A DNA stretch of 64,000 nt from Liolophura sinensis (lineage: Eukaryota > Mollusca > Polyplacophora > Chitonida > Chitonidae): contig NC_088301.1 of assembly GCF_032854445.1 (NCBI RefSeq), positions 34,585,187 through 34,649,186 on the forward strand, in the 5' to 3' direction. A program made the translations under genes and the position numbers. Position 1 is the stretch's first letter. Every line of letters begins with the position of its first letter. The notes beneath the pieces were generated by a model. That model made no database searches, had not been told where the DNA came from, and saw only the letters and a list, made by a program, of their open reading frames with translations. Positions 25,901 to 36,470 of this stretch are shown here, one piece after another.

Positions 25901-26290
25901 TGTACACCCTTTACTACAATACATATTCATCAGGGCCCATGTTAATACCGTGCATACATGTATCTGCTTAGCACTTGTGACGCTGTAAACAATTCTGATA
26001 CAGACAATGTACTTTGCTTAAAATGAGAGATAAAGGAATTTGGTTTTATTAATGATCTATAATGTTATTATTCTCGTTAAAATGCTTTTTTATTCTAGAA
26101 ATCTACAATGCCTGATGCAGACATGAAATGGGGGAGGGGGAGTGAGCTTGTAAATCGCTATAGCAATACACGTTTTATTTAGAGTAAACAATAGCACACG
26201 CATATGAGAGAGGGAGTCCGTGATATTCATGAATCCGTCCTAAATTCGTACTTGATTTACATTCTTAGGCCTTAGGTGATTTGTGTTAAA
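22995..26290. other. Unique DNA with a candidate enhancer; no supported gene
   Basis: Short plus frames at 23369-23653, 24262-24670 and others have no domains. 24357-24590 shows an SSGGMDT string by chance (see rejected items). The island at 25441-25625 is listed separately. Confidence 0.45.
25441..25625. promoter_or_regulatory. Candidate enhancer with octamer motif
   Basis: A unique, less AT-rich island containing a perfect POU octamer ATTTGCAT (25512-25519) and a GATAATGCATGAGC segment shortly after. Motif presence is direct; enhancer function and conservation are inferred. Confidence 0.25.
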
Positions 26291-26374
26291 CGTCGGTTTG
26301 GGAATTGCGATTACTGACCTAGGACGTTCATTTTGTTTGGCGGCTGGTACACGAATGTCTGTGTCGACGCGTAG
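26291..26374 (+). repeat. Dispersed ~85-bp repeat, copy 1
   Basis: Clearly related to 27977-28066. Shared blocks are TTTGGGAATTG, TGACCT, ACGTTCATTTTG/ACGTCCATTTTG, CGGCTGGTA, ACGAATGTCTGT and TCGACGC. Both copies keep an open plus frame with aligned residues GIRMSVST-like, which hints at descent from a coding segment of a transposon or gene. Confidence 0.75.
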
Positions 26375-26752
26375 ATCAACCGAGGAAATTTCTTCGTGTT
26401 TCCTCACGGAAGAAGCGTATCAGGTGTTTCGAAGAATCAGCCTTTCTTCAATAGAGTTTAAGCACTGACAAGTATTACAACAAGGCAAGTAAGTCAATTT
26501 AAGCGAATCTTGGGGCAACACTAGGGGCGCACATACAAAATTGTATACCAATAGCCAGTAATTTCAGATATTATGCTTAACTTGGTATACACTATTAACA
26601 GCGCGCATTTTAGCATTAAACCACTAGGAATTAAACACACTGCTCTAGAAGTATTCCAAGATGAAACCAGCTTATCTCGCTCCGAAAAACGAGAATAACA
26701 ACAAGGAATAACGAGGCTGAAGTGATAAGGGGTTTGGTATAAGCAGTGTATT
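26375..26752. other. Unique DNA downstream of the candidate exon
   Basis: On the minus strand this would be the 3' side of the exon at 26753-27005. No AATAAA is seen immediately downstream on that strand; the nearest clear one (TTTATT on plus, about 26174) is some 580 bp away. Confidence 0.4.
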
Positions 26753-27005
26753 CTATTTCATATTATCTTTTTTCTTCTCAATGGAGTTCGGCGTGATGTG
26801 TGGGGAACACCCGTTGTAACACACACCAATCATGGATTGATTGATACAGGAATCATTGAGGCCACAATCTGGGCACAACTGAATTGACAGCCTTGTGATG
26901 TACAAGTGACACGAGCAATTTCCACAAATGACTAAAAAATCCATCCCTAACAACATGTCCTTTTCCCCGTGGTTGTCTGTTGATTTAAACATAGGCATAG
27001 ACATA
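26753..27005 (-). CDS. Candidate terminal exon, cysteine-rich zinc-ribbon-like protein
   Basis: This is the best coding candidate in the window. The minus frame encodes up to 83 residues ending at TAG (26753-26755). It has cysteines at positions 27, 30, 32, 44, 47, 53, 62 and 66, giving CX2C-X13-CX2C spacing like a zinc ribbon, then a Lys-rich tail (IEKKKDNMK). Just upstream on the minus strand is a 20-base pyrimidine-rich tract ending CACCAG (AG at 27007-27006), a good 3' splice site, so the frame may be the last exon of a longer gene rather than starting at its own ATG. I do not recognise the family. No upstream exon was identified. A secreted disulfide-rich peptide is possible but no signal peptide is present in the exon. 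Confidence 0.35.
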
Positions 27006-27659
27006 CTGGTGAGGATAAAAGAGAGAAGAAACGATCATAAGTGCAGCTGTGCGGCTCTTTATCGACATTTTAAACGCTCCGATTAGGTAGAAGATAATGC
27101 CAAGTATAGATGTTCAATCAATATGAATGTGGAGCGGGCTGAAGACTACTGGCTAAAGTTGCTACCTTTTAATAGCTGGGACACATGAGGTATACGGATT
27201 GAAAACGGGACTTGGAATTTGTGGATTCACCCACCCTCACTGCTTTTGGGGCCTTGATGACAGCAAGAGGTCGACGGCGCTCCTGTGACTGCGTAGTATA
27301 ACGATCCTTGAAGACAACTTGGCTGCCAAGCATAAAAACTCTGTATACTGAGTTTAAAATCGTGATAAGTGGAGCAATCCTCTCCTATCAATACAAGTAC
27401 CTAATTTTTACGATCAGCACTGTTCGATTGAAACTACAGATTGAAGCTACAGACAACCTATTAACATCTATTAATTAAACCCCAACTTTCTTTATATCAT
27501 TGGCCGATAACTCAATATTCAAAGTCATTCCGTACACTGTAGCTCGCAACACAGGAAATTATATCGGGATAGCGTTGTAAAAGTTCAGATGGTGTTCAAA
27601 TCTTCAAGAACTAGGTGGAATCTCTTAGTCTCCACGACACGTACCTGCAGAGCCCAATA

Positions 27660-27660
<1 letters not shown>
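27006..27660. other. Unique DNA, possibly intronic to the exon below
   Basis: 27008-27030 holds the pyrimidine tract (minus strand) of the candidate acceptor. No other coding or repeat feature was identified. Confidence 0.4.
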
Positions 27661-27963
<303 letters not shown>

Positions 27964-27976
27964 TATTTGTACTATA

Positions 27977-28066
27977 CGTCGTTTGGGAATTGGCCTTGGG
28001 ATTGTTGACCTGGAACGTCCATTTTGGTTGACGGCTGGTATACGAATGTCTGTTTCGACGCATAGG
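27977..28066 (+). repeat. Dispersed ~85-bp repeat, copy 2
   Basis: Partner of 26291-26374, with a short extra segment after GGGAATTGG. It begins 17 bp after the end of the compound microsatellite, so the microsatellite could be the tail or flank of the same unidentified element. Confidence 0.75.
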
Positions 28067-28686
28067 TACAGTGGCTGTAGAACTGCTCTTAGACTACCCA
28101 CCGTATACAGATCTTACAGGCCTTTCCATCCTGCACTACACATTTTCCCCGTTCATGAAGCTCTTCCTCGAAAACCATGAAATGGAATGTACCCAAATAC
28201 TTCAATAAAACAGCAAGATAATGGCATGTTTAGGACATAGTCGTAATATGGCTTAATCGATTTGTCTGAGAGGGAGCCATGACTTCTTTCTGTTTTCAAT
28301 CAGCGTCATGGAATCCCCGCTCTTTGAGGAACTGTGTATACATTTTTTCTGTGTAGTGACTAATGCTGTATTGCTTACTTGGTAATTATATGGTATTAGT
28401 TTTCCAGATCTCCACCTGAGTTTGAATTTCAGGAAATTCTTTACGCGGAATGCATTTGCAGAAAGAGGATATTCTATAATAGTGCTGTCCAGTAATATGT
28501 TTGGCATTCGTTTTCAAAGTGCTTGATATTTGTTCAAAGAAATTCAGCTTGATTTGATGGACTAAATTAATGTGCATTATGTCAAAATGACAAAAATCAA
28601 AATATTTTATTTTCTTCTACACTGATATAATACATTGGATCTGCATAAGCAGAAATCGGCCCCCCAAAATGGATAGCAAATAACTC
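28067..28686. other. Unique DNA, no supported gene
   Basis: Two overlapping minus frames (28253-28507, 28386-28577) have no recognisable motif. Confidence 0.5.
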
Positions 28687-28855
28687 ATTCTGGCTTCCTC
28701 CCCGGCGGTACGTATGAAGGTCTACCAGAAACCTGTCCATGGTCGTGGGTTTTCCCCCGAGCTCTGCCTGGTTTCCTCCCTCCGTGATACTGGCTGCCGT
28801 CGTACCATTGAAATATTACGACTTTAAAACTTCAATCAAATAGATAAATAAAAAT
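28687..28855 (+). mobile_element. Headless SINE, family A
   Basis: Starts at CTCATTCTGGCTTCCTCC, the junction that immediately follows the tRNA-like head in the full-length copy. It then matches GTACGT, AAGGTCTACCAG, GGTCGTGGGTTT, GAGCTCTGCCTGGTTTCC and the GCCGTCGTA block, ending with TTCAATCAAATAGATAAATA. The head is absent; divergence is higher than in the 43.2-kb copy. Confidence 0.9.
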
Positions 28856-30548
28856 CATATATGTATCAAAATCTTAACATCTTAGCTTGTATTGTTATAA
28901 TCCATAAAATAGTAATAACTCTAAAGATAGATCTTGATGGTAATGTAATAACTTTTTAAAAATCCACCCTCAGATTGGTGGCTAAGTCCGTCTTCAGCTT
29001 TGAAACCATAACTATATATTAACCTGGACTTTAGAGCAGAAATAAAAATAGATATTACTCTCACACTAAAATGTTACACGACAACGATTTTCTCATTACC
29101 ATCACCACGATATGGCTAATGTAGTGCTGAGCCCTAATCCTTTATTTACCAGGCCTCTACTTGTGCTAGGTCATTGAGGAACCATACCATATATAGATCG
29201 TTCTGCATGATTCGTAGCACGAAAGTTTTCTTTAGTACTTCTTTGAGATTTAATACAGTATTCGATATGCGTCATCGCTCGCCGTCAGGGAACCGAAATA
29301 CCCCTGACTTCCGATATAGTACATACTACGTTTGGGACAAGGGGTTCCATCTATCTAAAGACGAGTTTGCGTGTGTGGATTGTGAAATCAGAGAACTGAA
29401 GATAGCGTGCTGGGTTTTCTAATGCTGGTAGTTAGTCCTGAAGGAGGGTTTTGGTAAAGAAACCAGTCAGTGGCTTACTGAGTGCTGATGGTTGATGATA
29501 TGCTGCTATCTCCAGAGACAATTGTACGGGGTTCCAGGAAAGCTGATGATTAGCAACTGATGAATTGGCGACTTGGATGGGTTCCCAGGGAGGCCTGTGT
29601 AATTTAGTAACAGAATTGAATAAAGATTACACAAACCATGGGAGGAAACTGTTCCCGCCCATAACTATACAAGATTACCCGAAACAAACCCTTTTTAGAC
29701 CAATTTTACACAGAAAATTACACATATGGTTTCTTGAGCAATTAATTATTTTATTTTTAAAGAACTCATCACCTCCATGTGTTCCACCAATATTATAACC
29801 AGAAAATATCTCCAGGCAAACCGTTGGTTCTGGAGCCCTAATATTTTTTGCATGTTTCTGTGAGTAATGGTCTGTGTAATAAATCGCTTAAATTGATTTC
29901 GCCTGCCTCTGATCAGTCTTATTCCGCTGGACAGATGGACAGCTCGAGAACGGAACAGAAATAAATATTAGACACTGGGCGAAAAGCTGATTTAGAATGA
30001 TTTCCACCTCAATCAGTGTCAGTCTGTAGAATTGTATTACTATTGACTTCTTAATGACAAGGGTTCCCAAAAAAACGAATGCCGGACAAAACAACGACAA
30101 AGCTTTTTTCATTATTTCGAAGAGAAAAGTGTCGGTTAGAGCAACCAGCTCTGCAAACATTAGTGATTTATACCGATTAGATATAGTGTTTTTCAATCCA
30201 TCATTGCTACGAATATATGCATTGTGTTTTTGTAATCTTTTTTCTATTTGTTTTTGCTATTCTTCCAGACCAAACGATAAATTTCTTGACAAGAACAAAT
30301 AAATGCTTCTTGTCTTTTTGACAGAACTTACAAAGAGAGCCACCTAAATGCTTTTACTGATTCCAGTCATTTGGAATATCGAAACTACTAAGCTTTCTGC
30401 TCACAACAACAAAAGAAACACCGTGACACTGTTAAGTTTTACTTAATCGAGTCAAAACCAGCCGAAAAAGAAATGTTTCCCTAATCCGACGATATTAAAG
30501 CAGTGTTTATCAAATACTATTTGCCCTTCCTGCACACGTTCATCTCAG
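28856..30548. other. Unique AT-rich DNA, no supported gene
   Basis: Frames at 29174-29422, 29565-29798 and 29888-30196 (minus, 102 codons) have no recognised domains or splice support. Confidence 0.5.
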
Positions 30549-30778
30549 ACGAACCAGAAAGGATTGTTGCGGAACTCATTAGTACGCTTCTGACGTGGCT
30601 CAAATCCCCATTCTTGCATCTTCGCTTGGCGTTCCGCTCGCAGGGGGCTATAGGAGTTAACGAGTCCATGCCACGCTTGTCTAAGTTATTGCACGGCAAC
30701 TTCCAGGCGGCTCTAAACTCAAAAGAAAACGTGGTGCACAGGAATTTCATATTCAACGCGGGCAAATCAATACGCTGA
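30549..30778 (+). CDS. Weak candidate terminal exon, unrecognised
   Basis: A pyrimidine-rich run ending ATCTCAG (AG at 30547-30548) resembles a 3' splice site. It is followed by an open frame of about 76 codons to TGA at 30776. The first residues (DEPERIVAELISTLL) look helical and coding-like, but no family is recognised. An 82-codon minus frame overlaps it, and no donor, upstream exon or nearby poly(A) signal was found. Confidence 0.18.
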
Positions 30779-30860
30779 GCTGTCTGTCACGGAGTTGGGG
30801 ATCTTCGCCTGTCGTTGTGCGAGTGACATATGGAAATGTTGGACGTAATATCTTCGCAAG

Positions 30861-30945
30861 TCGATTCGAGCTCAAGGAAAACCGGGGTAGCGAGATCATA
30901 CCCTCGCCGACAAGCGAGGGCCAATTTAACCACTAAGCCTGGACT
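30861..30945 (-). mobile_element. tRNA-like sequence or SINE head
   Basis: On the minus strand there is an A-box-like GGCTTAGTGGTTAA, then a perfect hairpin CCCTCGC-TTGTCG-GCGAGGG (30901-30920) in the anticodon-arm position, a long variable region and a B-box-like AGCTCGAATCG. The order resembles a Ser/Leu-type tRNA with a long variable arm, but the acceptor ends do not pair, so a tRNA pseudogene or SINE head is more likely than a working tRNA. Confidence 0.4.
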
Positions 30946-31233
30946 TGTCAGACTTTCGAACGCCGTCTAAAGCAAAGCTATGATTGGAATAACAAATCTG
31001 AAGCCTTCTTTTCATCTTGGCTCAGACATCGTCATAAAGATGCACCTCATTAGTCGTTAAATCACCATCAATGCCAGGTGATCTAGAATTTATTAGTTAC
31101 CAAAACGCCATTGGCCGAGTTTATTCCGTTGTCATGTGGATTGACAACTTGCCGTCTGAAACCTCAGTAAGCTGTACCTCTTGAAAGTTGGGCGTTATTT
31201 TGGAGAGGACAGAACAAATACGCGTACATGGCT

Positions 31234-31295
31234 AACTTATACAAATATATTTAACTTATATATAAATATATTTAACTTATATTTAAATATATTTA
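31234..31295. repeat. AT-rich ~20-bp tandem triplicate
   Basis: Three successive units of AACTTATA followed by an AAATATATTT core. Confidence 0.75.
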
Positions 31296-32960
31296 GACTC
31301 TAAAGGTCAGTTATTGCTGAAGCTATTAATATGCACAAGTTAACAAACAATAATCTAAAAAGTTTTATTTTATCATTTAAGTTTAAGGTTCAGACTAAGG
31401 ACATCATTTGCAGACGTATTTTATCCAAATCCGAAATTAGATGGAAAGCTCAAAGGACATATTCGAATTTCTGAACTAATTTTCTCAAGTTTTTAGTTTT
31501 TGCACACAAAAAATGAAAGAAATTGTATGATCTTAGAAATGGCATTAAGGACATGGAAAAGATTGGAATCATTTTTCGTTGGCAAGTCATTTTTCTTCTT
31601 AAGAACATTGTCAAACGATGAAAAATACTTAATTCCACTTGAACCAAACAAATATGTGTTTGTTTTTGTGGATGACAGTATGGAATTGTATTGAACGCTA
31701 GTGTGAAAATTAACTTTGGAGTGTTGGATGGAATTTAAACCTCATGGATCAGTGGTCTGGAAGCTCTGTCGATTCTAAAAGCCATCGACTACAAACGGAA
31801 TGCGAACGCTACTGTTTACCCAATGACTCACTCAGATAAGGTTAGCTTTTTCTGTGATGGAATTGAATTCTGATAGTGGAATCTGTTCAGAAATGTCATG
31901 TTTGCGATGCGTCATAGAGAAGAATTTAAAATCGACAGGCGCATTAAGGTAGTTAGATTTTTACATTGGGTTTATCGTGCTTTAAGCACCCGATGACGTG
32001 AAAGTTGGCTTGTCCTCCAGCTGTGCCAGGTTAATTCAAGGGCTCCAGGGTTACATGTGAATGGGTGATGACGAATACGGTGTCAGTTATCGCCAAATCA
32101 ATCCGACGCCATTTTGTTAAAAACACATTGATTACAACTCAGTTAAAGTATGATCTAAAATAACAATCAGTCATTTAATGCATGAAATAAACTAAGTGAT
32201 AATTCATGATATCGATCGTATAAGCTGAACATAATATGTGACAGTGGGTGCAGCGCGTGTCAGCATAATCGCTGTGGTCATCGAATTTCCCATAGGGAAC
32301 ATTTAGGGCAATATTAATCCATCGAATTAAAGATATATGCAATTGTCCAACACAGACATAATTGACAGATCCTATACCATCATAGTTTTTGACAGAATGT
32401 TAAAAAATATCCTACTTTTTGAAATAATAATGTTATTTTAGTATGAAAGAATAACAATGAACAATACTAATCTAAGAAATTTTTACTTTTACCGAAGAAC
32501 AGCTAATCTGATTTCGACTCTATATTAATGAAGAATTTAAACTCATCACTGATCTCCGGCATTACGTTCTTTTCATTACATATTCATAAGTTATAGTGAC
32601 ATATTCACATGCTGCAAAGCAAACATGTACCTCGAAATATACACTTTCAATGACTGGAAACCTAGGTGAATATTTGTGATATGATACAAAATCAACAGCA
32701 AGGAGAGTATAAAACCAAAGCAGCGACGACAGTGAGATAATTGGAAAATGCTCACACGTGAACAATGAAATTTACTTCAGCTAGGGTCTCATTCTAACTG
32801 CTCAGCTAAATGTTTAAAAATCTATGTCTGATTTTCCTCGGTTGTTTCAATATAAATTTTGAACTTGATTTTGAACGTCAGTTGTTTTTGGACTAAAATG
32901 TGAACCCTTGGAATTGTAGTTTTAGAAGGTAAAGAATATCACTCTTGGATATTAATCGTG

Positions 32961-32985
32961 TTATTATTATTATTATTATTATTAT
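32961..32985. repeat. (TTA)n microsatellite
   Basis: About eight TTA trinucleotides in a row. Confidence 0.95.
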
Positions 32986-33214
32986 CGGATAGTATGTTTC
33001 TCTGTGAATAACTAGGACATTTATGTTCAGTTATATCAACTTAGGATTTTCATGATATTATAAGTTGCAAATGCCTAATATAAAAAATGTATGTGATGAA
33101 TACAAAAATTTTGTCGGTGTCAATTGTCCTTCTGTCATTTAAAGGGCACTTCGTTGTATGTGGAAATATTATTTCTGGTATCTATAATTCATTTTCGATA
33201 GTAGTCCTTCGTGA

Positions 33215-33351
33215 ATGGATAATGTGTTGACAGTCATGAGGTTAACAATTGTGATTTGCTTGTTCACGTTATCCTCTGGATTAGGTTGGACAAAATGGCG
33301 GCTCCACAGCCATTTTGTTTCTGCCGGCCCCTGTAGAGGCGTTTTGCACAG
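33215..33351 (+). CDS. Candidate first exon with signal peptide
   Basis: From ATG 33215, or more plausibly ATG 33236, the frame encodes MRLTIVICLFTLSSGLG. That is a basic residue, then a hydrophobic core, then small residues, as in a secretory signal peptide. The frame continues WTKWRLHSH... and reaches CACAG/GTCAGT (exon end 33351), a strong match to a splice donor. The remainder is unrecognised, and a longer minus frame (33169-33537) overlaps. An alternative reading is that the same segment is promoter DNA, because paired ATGGCGGC-type sites lie inside it (33291-33317). Confidence 0.25.
33291..33317. promoter_or_regulatory. Inverted pair of YY1-like sites
   Basis: CAAAATGGC (33291-33299) and GCCATTTTG (33309-33317) are perfect 9-bp inverted arms. 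The left one continues as AAAATGGCGGC, the classical YY1 core seen near many animal promoters. Confidence 0.35.
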
Positions 33352-33419
33352 GTCAGTGCGAGTCTGTCCTGAGGGACTGTCCCTGAGAGATGATAAACGG
33401 TTATCCATTACATTACACC

Positions 33420-33623
33420 ATGGCGTCCCCAGTCGACCGGGCCACGGGTCGGCGTAGGGAAAGAAGTTTAATATATCGCCCTGGTCAGAGAATCCTTGTC
33501 CCTTCGTTGGCAAATCCAACATTGGGTGGCTGGCCAATCAATGATGATCTGTGTGCTCAGAACAACGGCAAACATGTCGGAATAATTCCCCTGGACGCTA
33601 CGGTTTCCCAGAACGTTCCATAA
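33420..33623 (+). CDS. Unrecognised 67-codon frame with strong start context
   Basis: The ATG lies in a near-ideal ACCATGG context, about 100 bp downstream of the YY1-like pair. The N-terminus reads MASPVDRATGRRRERSLIY, with a basic TGRRRER stretch, and the frame ends at TAA (33621-33623). It could be a first coding exon that splices out before the stop, for example at CCTG/GTCAGA. It could equally be chance. No family is recognised. Confidence 0.22.
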   Translation: MASPVDRATGRRRERSLIYRPGQRILVPSLANPTLGGWPINDDLCAQNNGKHVGIIPLDATVSQNVP

Positions 33624-34226
33624 TATGGCCGATCCTGCGTGACTTATCGGCTTCTACCGCACAGCTGGCTCTGCAATCGAATATTTGGACTTAAACCCCA
33701 AGGTGCATTGTCGGGCCGTATCACAAGTCCACACAAAGCAGTGCCCTGTTCAATCTACCATTACCGGAATCTCGACTGAACGAGCTCTTAACTCCGTTCA
33801 GCATAATGGCCTTCAACACTTTTCTTGTCTCCAAAGTGCCATTGGATACTTCGCGGCAACTATTTGTGGCCTTCTCGCTAATGCCAGAACAAAACACCTC
33901 TAATACCCAGGCCTAAAGCCTATCCTTTTAGACTTGAGGAATGTGCAACTTTGGAAATGCACACATCATACGCTACAGTTAATAAGTATGCTTTACACAA
34001 TAAAAATATAATTTAAAAGATCCTCATCATAGCCCAAGGCTAACATTTATAATGGCTTAAAGTTGGAAGGTTTATAATATCTGAATATATATGTGTATAT
34101 CTTTCAGTCATATATCAGATTTTTTATCAAAACTCATTTTGCTTTTTTAGTATATTTAAGCGCATTACATTGTCTTATCCATCACCGCATCACACAAATT
34201 CATGCAAAAGATACTGATATAAACAA
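33624..34226. other. Unique DNA, no supported gene
   Basis: The 72-codon plus frame 33685-33903 lacks recognisable features. AT-rich sequence follows. Confidence 0.5.
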
Positions 34227-34404
34227 TTTATTTATCTATTTATTTGATTTGATTGGTGTTTTACGCCGTACTCAAGAATATTTCACTTACGACGGCGGTC
34301 AGCATTATAGTGGGTGGAAACCGGGCAGAGCCCGGGGAAAACCCACGACCATCCGCAAGTTACTGACAGACCTTCCCACGTACGGCCGGAGAGGAAGCCA
34401 GCAT
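34227..34404 (-). mobile_element. Headless SINE, family A
   Basis: Reverse-oriented. It opens on the plus strand with the TTTATTTATCTATTTATTTG tail, then GGTGTTTTACGCCGTACTCA, GGGCAGAGCCCGGGG and CGTACGGCCGGAGAGGAAGC, ending at CAGCATG. The tRNA-like head is missing at essentially the same junction as the copy at 28687-28855. Sequence is close to the full-length copy, so it is fairly young. Confidence 0.93.
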
Positions 34405-35324
34405 GGATATAAACAACAACTGTAGTAAAAAAAAAACAAAGCAGATATGAGAAGAGATGTGTCCATTTCTCTCGGACAGGCAGATAAGGTGAATTAGAAC
34501 CCCATACTTCAAATTACGTGTCTTGTCGGTTAGCATAAACTGCAGAGCAGTAGTTTATCTCACTAGATTGGCATATGCTGGTTTAGAACCACTTACACGC
34601 ATTGGTCTACATGATGGGCTCGAAATGCACAAAGAAAGCATTCGAGTATTGTTAGCTATGTGTTCTATATACCATCTATACCTTAGGGGCACACGCGTAA
34701 CGTTTCAAATGCTAGTAATATCCAAAATTGGACATGTCTGTGTGGTTGAATGGCTGAGGGGGATATGTCTGTGGGATTGACAGTTCGTCATCACGCGGCC
34801 ACAGCTGCCCAGCCCAATAAACCTGTTATAGTCACAAAACGTCGGACATCGGTCAGCTTTCCTCCACTTGGTTTAGCAATGATAATCCGCCGGCAGCCAG
34901 CGTAAAGTCATTTGCCATCTCCGCAATCACAGTCTTCCAGCTCGTAATGCAATCAAGTGCTTCTGATGGGATAACAATCTAGACGTTCAATACACCAATC
35001 GTGGAGTCTTTTCACCACGGGCTATGTGTTCTGACAGAGTGGGCATTCTCACCCCACCCCCACCCCCTCTCCCACACACTTAGTACGTGGGATGTCTGTG
35101 CCCCTTATTATGGCGATGACTGAACTATACCGTTCTGCCTTCCCGAATTACATCTCTCCTCTAAATACATGACAGCGGTAGATTCTCACAGAATCTAATC
35201 ACATCAGACAAAAGCCAGAGGGCTGCCCAGTGACATACCGGCTCATCACCGTACGGACTCCGCAATTTAGGGATTGTTCGCAATACCAGATTAGTAACAT
35301 TCGGTTCACTGCCTGATAACGTCA
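34405..35324. other. Unique DNA with a candidate regulatory island
   Basis: 34795-35000 is less AT-rich and contains ATCAAGTGCTTC (NK-type core CAAGTG) and GATAACAAT (SOX-like core) motifs. A pyrimidine/purine C-rich run CACCCCACCCCCACCCCC is near 35050. No gene is supported. Confidence 0.3.
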
Positions 35325-36470
35325 TCAGTACACCGGCTCACCTACTTTTAAATTCACTACAACAAATCGGCTGCTTCAGAGGATCACCAGTTCGTACCCG
35401 CTCAAAATTTCATCATATAATCACCATTGCCACCAAATCATCTTACAGACCTACCTACCTATCATAATATATATCCACTGTATAACTTTTCAAATTTCGT
35501 CCAACTCACTCACGTACTCATCTTTATAATCCGTTATTATAAGGGCTCAAAAGACTTTTCAGCTCATCTTCCTACCGGCTTGGTCTTATCAGCTCATCTT
35601 CCTACCGGCTTAATCTTATCAGCTCATCTTCCTACCGACTCATGAGCTTATAAGAAGCTCTTCAATGCGGCATCAAGACTTACTAGCTCAACTTCACGCC
35701 TGTTCATAGATTTACCGATTCATCACCACACCAGCTCAGAGACTTATCAGCTCATATTTCTAAGACTTACTAGATCATCATGCTACCTTGCTACCTAACT
35801 CAGTTCAACTTCATACTGATTAAGTCTTACCAGCTCATCTGCATACCGATTCAAAGACATATCAGCTACTCCAAACCTTATAATCTCATTTGCCAACCGG
35901 CCACAAGAAATATGAGTTCATCTTCATACAAGCCCAAAGATCTATCACCTCAGCTTCAGTGCGGCTCAGAGACCTACCTGCTCATCTGCTTACCGGCTCA
36001 ATGACATATTAGCTCATAGTCATACCCGCCCCAAGTCTTATCAGATCATCTTCATACCGGCTCAAAGACCCATAAGCTCATCTTCATACCGATTCAAAGA
36101 CTTATTTGTTCACCTTCCTACCGGCTAAGGCTTATCAGCTCATAGTCATTCCTGAGACTTTCCATCTTGTCAGATCATCTTCACACCCACTCAGAGACTT
36201 GTCAACTCGTCTTCACACGGGCTCAGAGGCTTGTCAGCTCATTTTCATACCTACTCAAACACTTGCCAGAAAATTTTCATGGCGGTTCATCTTCATAGCA
36301 TCATTTCATCTTCATAGCAGCTCCAAGATTTATCAGTTCGCTTTCCTACCAGTTCAAAGACTTACCAGGTTATCTTCGCATCGACTCATGTACTTACCAG
36401 CTCATTTCTTTACCAACGACTCTGTTCACCTTTTTACTTCGTCTCAGTAGTGTTTGGTACAGCTCTTTAC
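35325..36470. repeat. Degenerate ~32-bp satellite
   Basis: About 1.1 kb of repeated motifs of the form CTTATCAGCTCATCTTCATA followed by CCGGCTCAAAGA. Units vary from about 29 to 40 bp. The three cleanest units are consecutive at about 35558-35640; elsewhere only the core blocks CAGCTCATCTT, CATACCGGCTCA and AAGACTTA survive. Plus frames here (up to 114 codons) encode Leu/Ser/His/Ile-rich repeats and follow the repeat, not a gene. Confidence 0.85.

Larger units (their letters stand above)
30946..33214. other. Unique AT-rich DNA, no supported gene
   Basis: Includes a ~20-bp AT-rich triplicate (about 31234-31295, AACTTATAyAAATATATTT-like units) and a (TTA)n run at 32961-32985. No coding frame with support. 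Confidence 0.55.

Noticed and set aside
35427-36450. Open frames of 72-114 codons in series on the plus strand.
   Set aside because: They follow the degenerate ~32-bp satellite; the peptides repeat with it and have no start or splice context.
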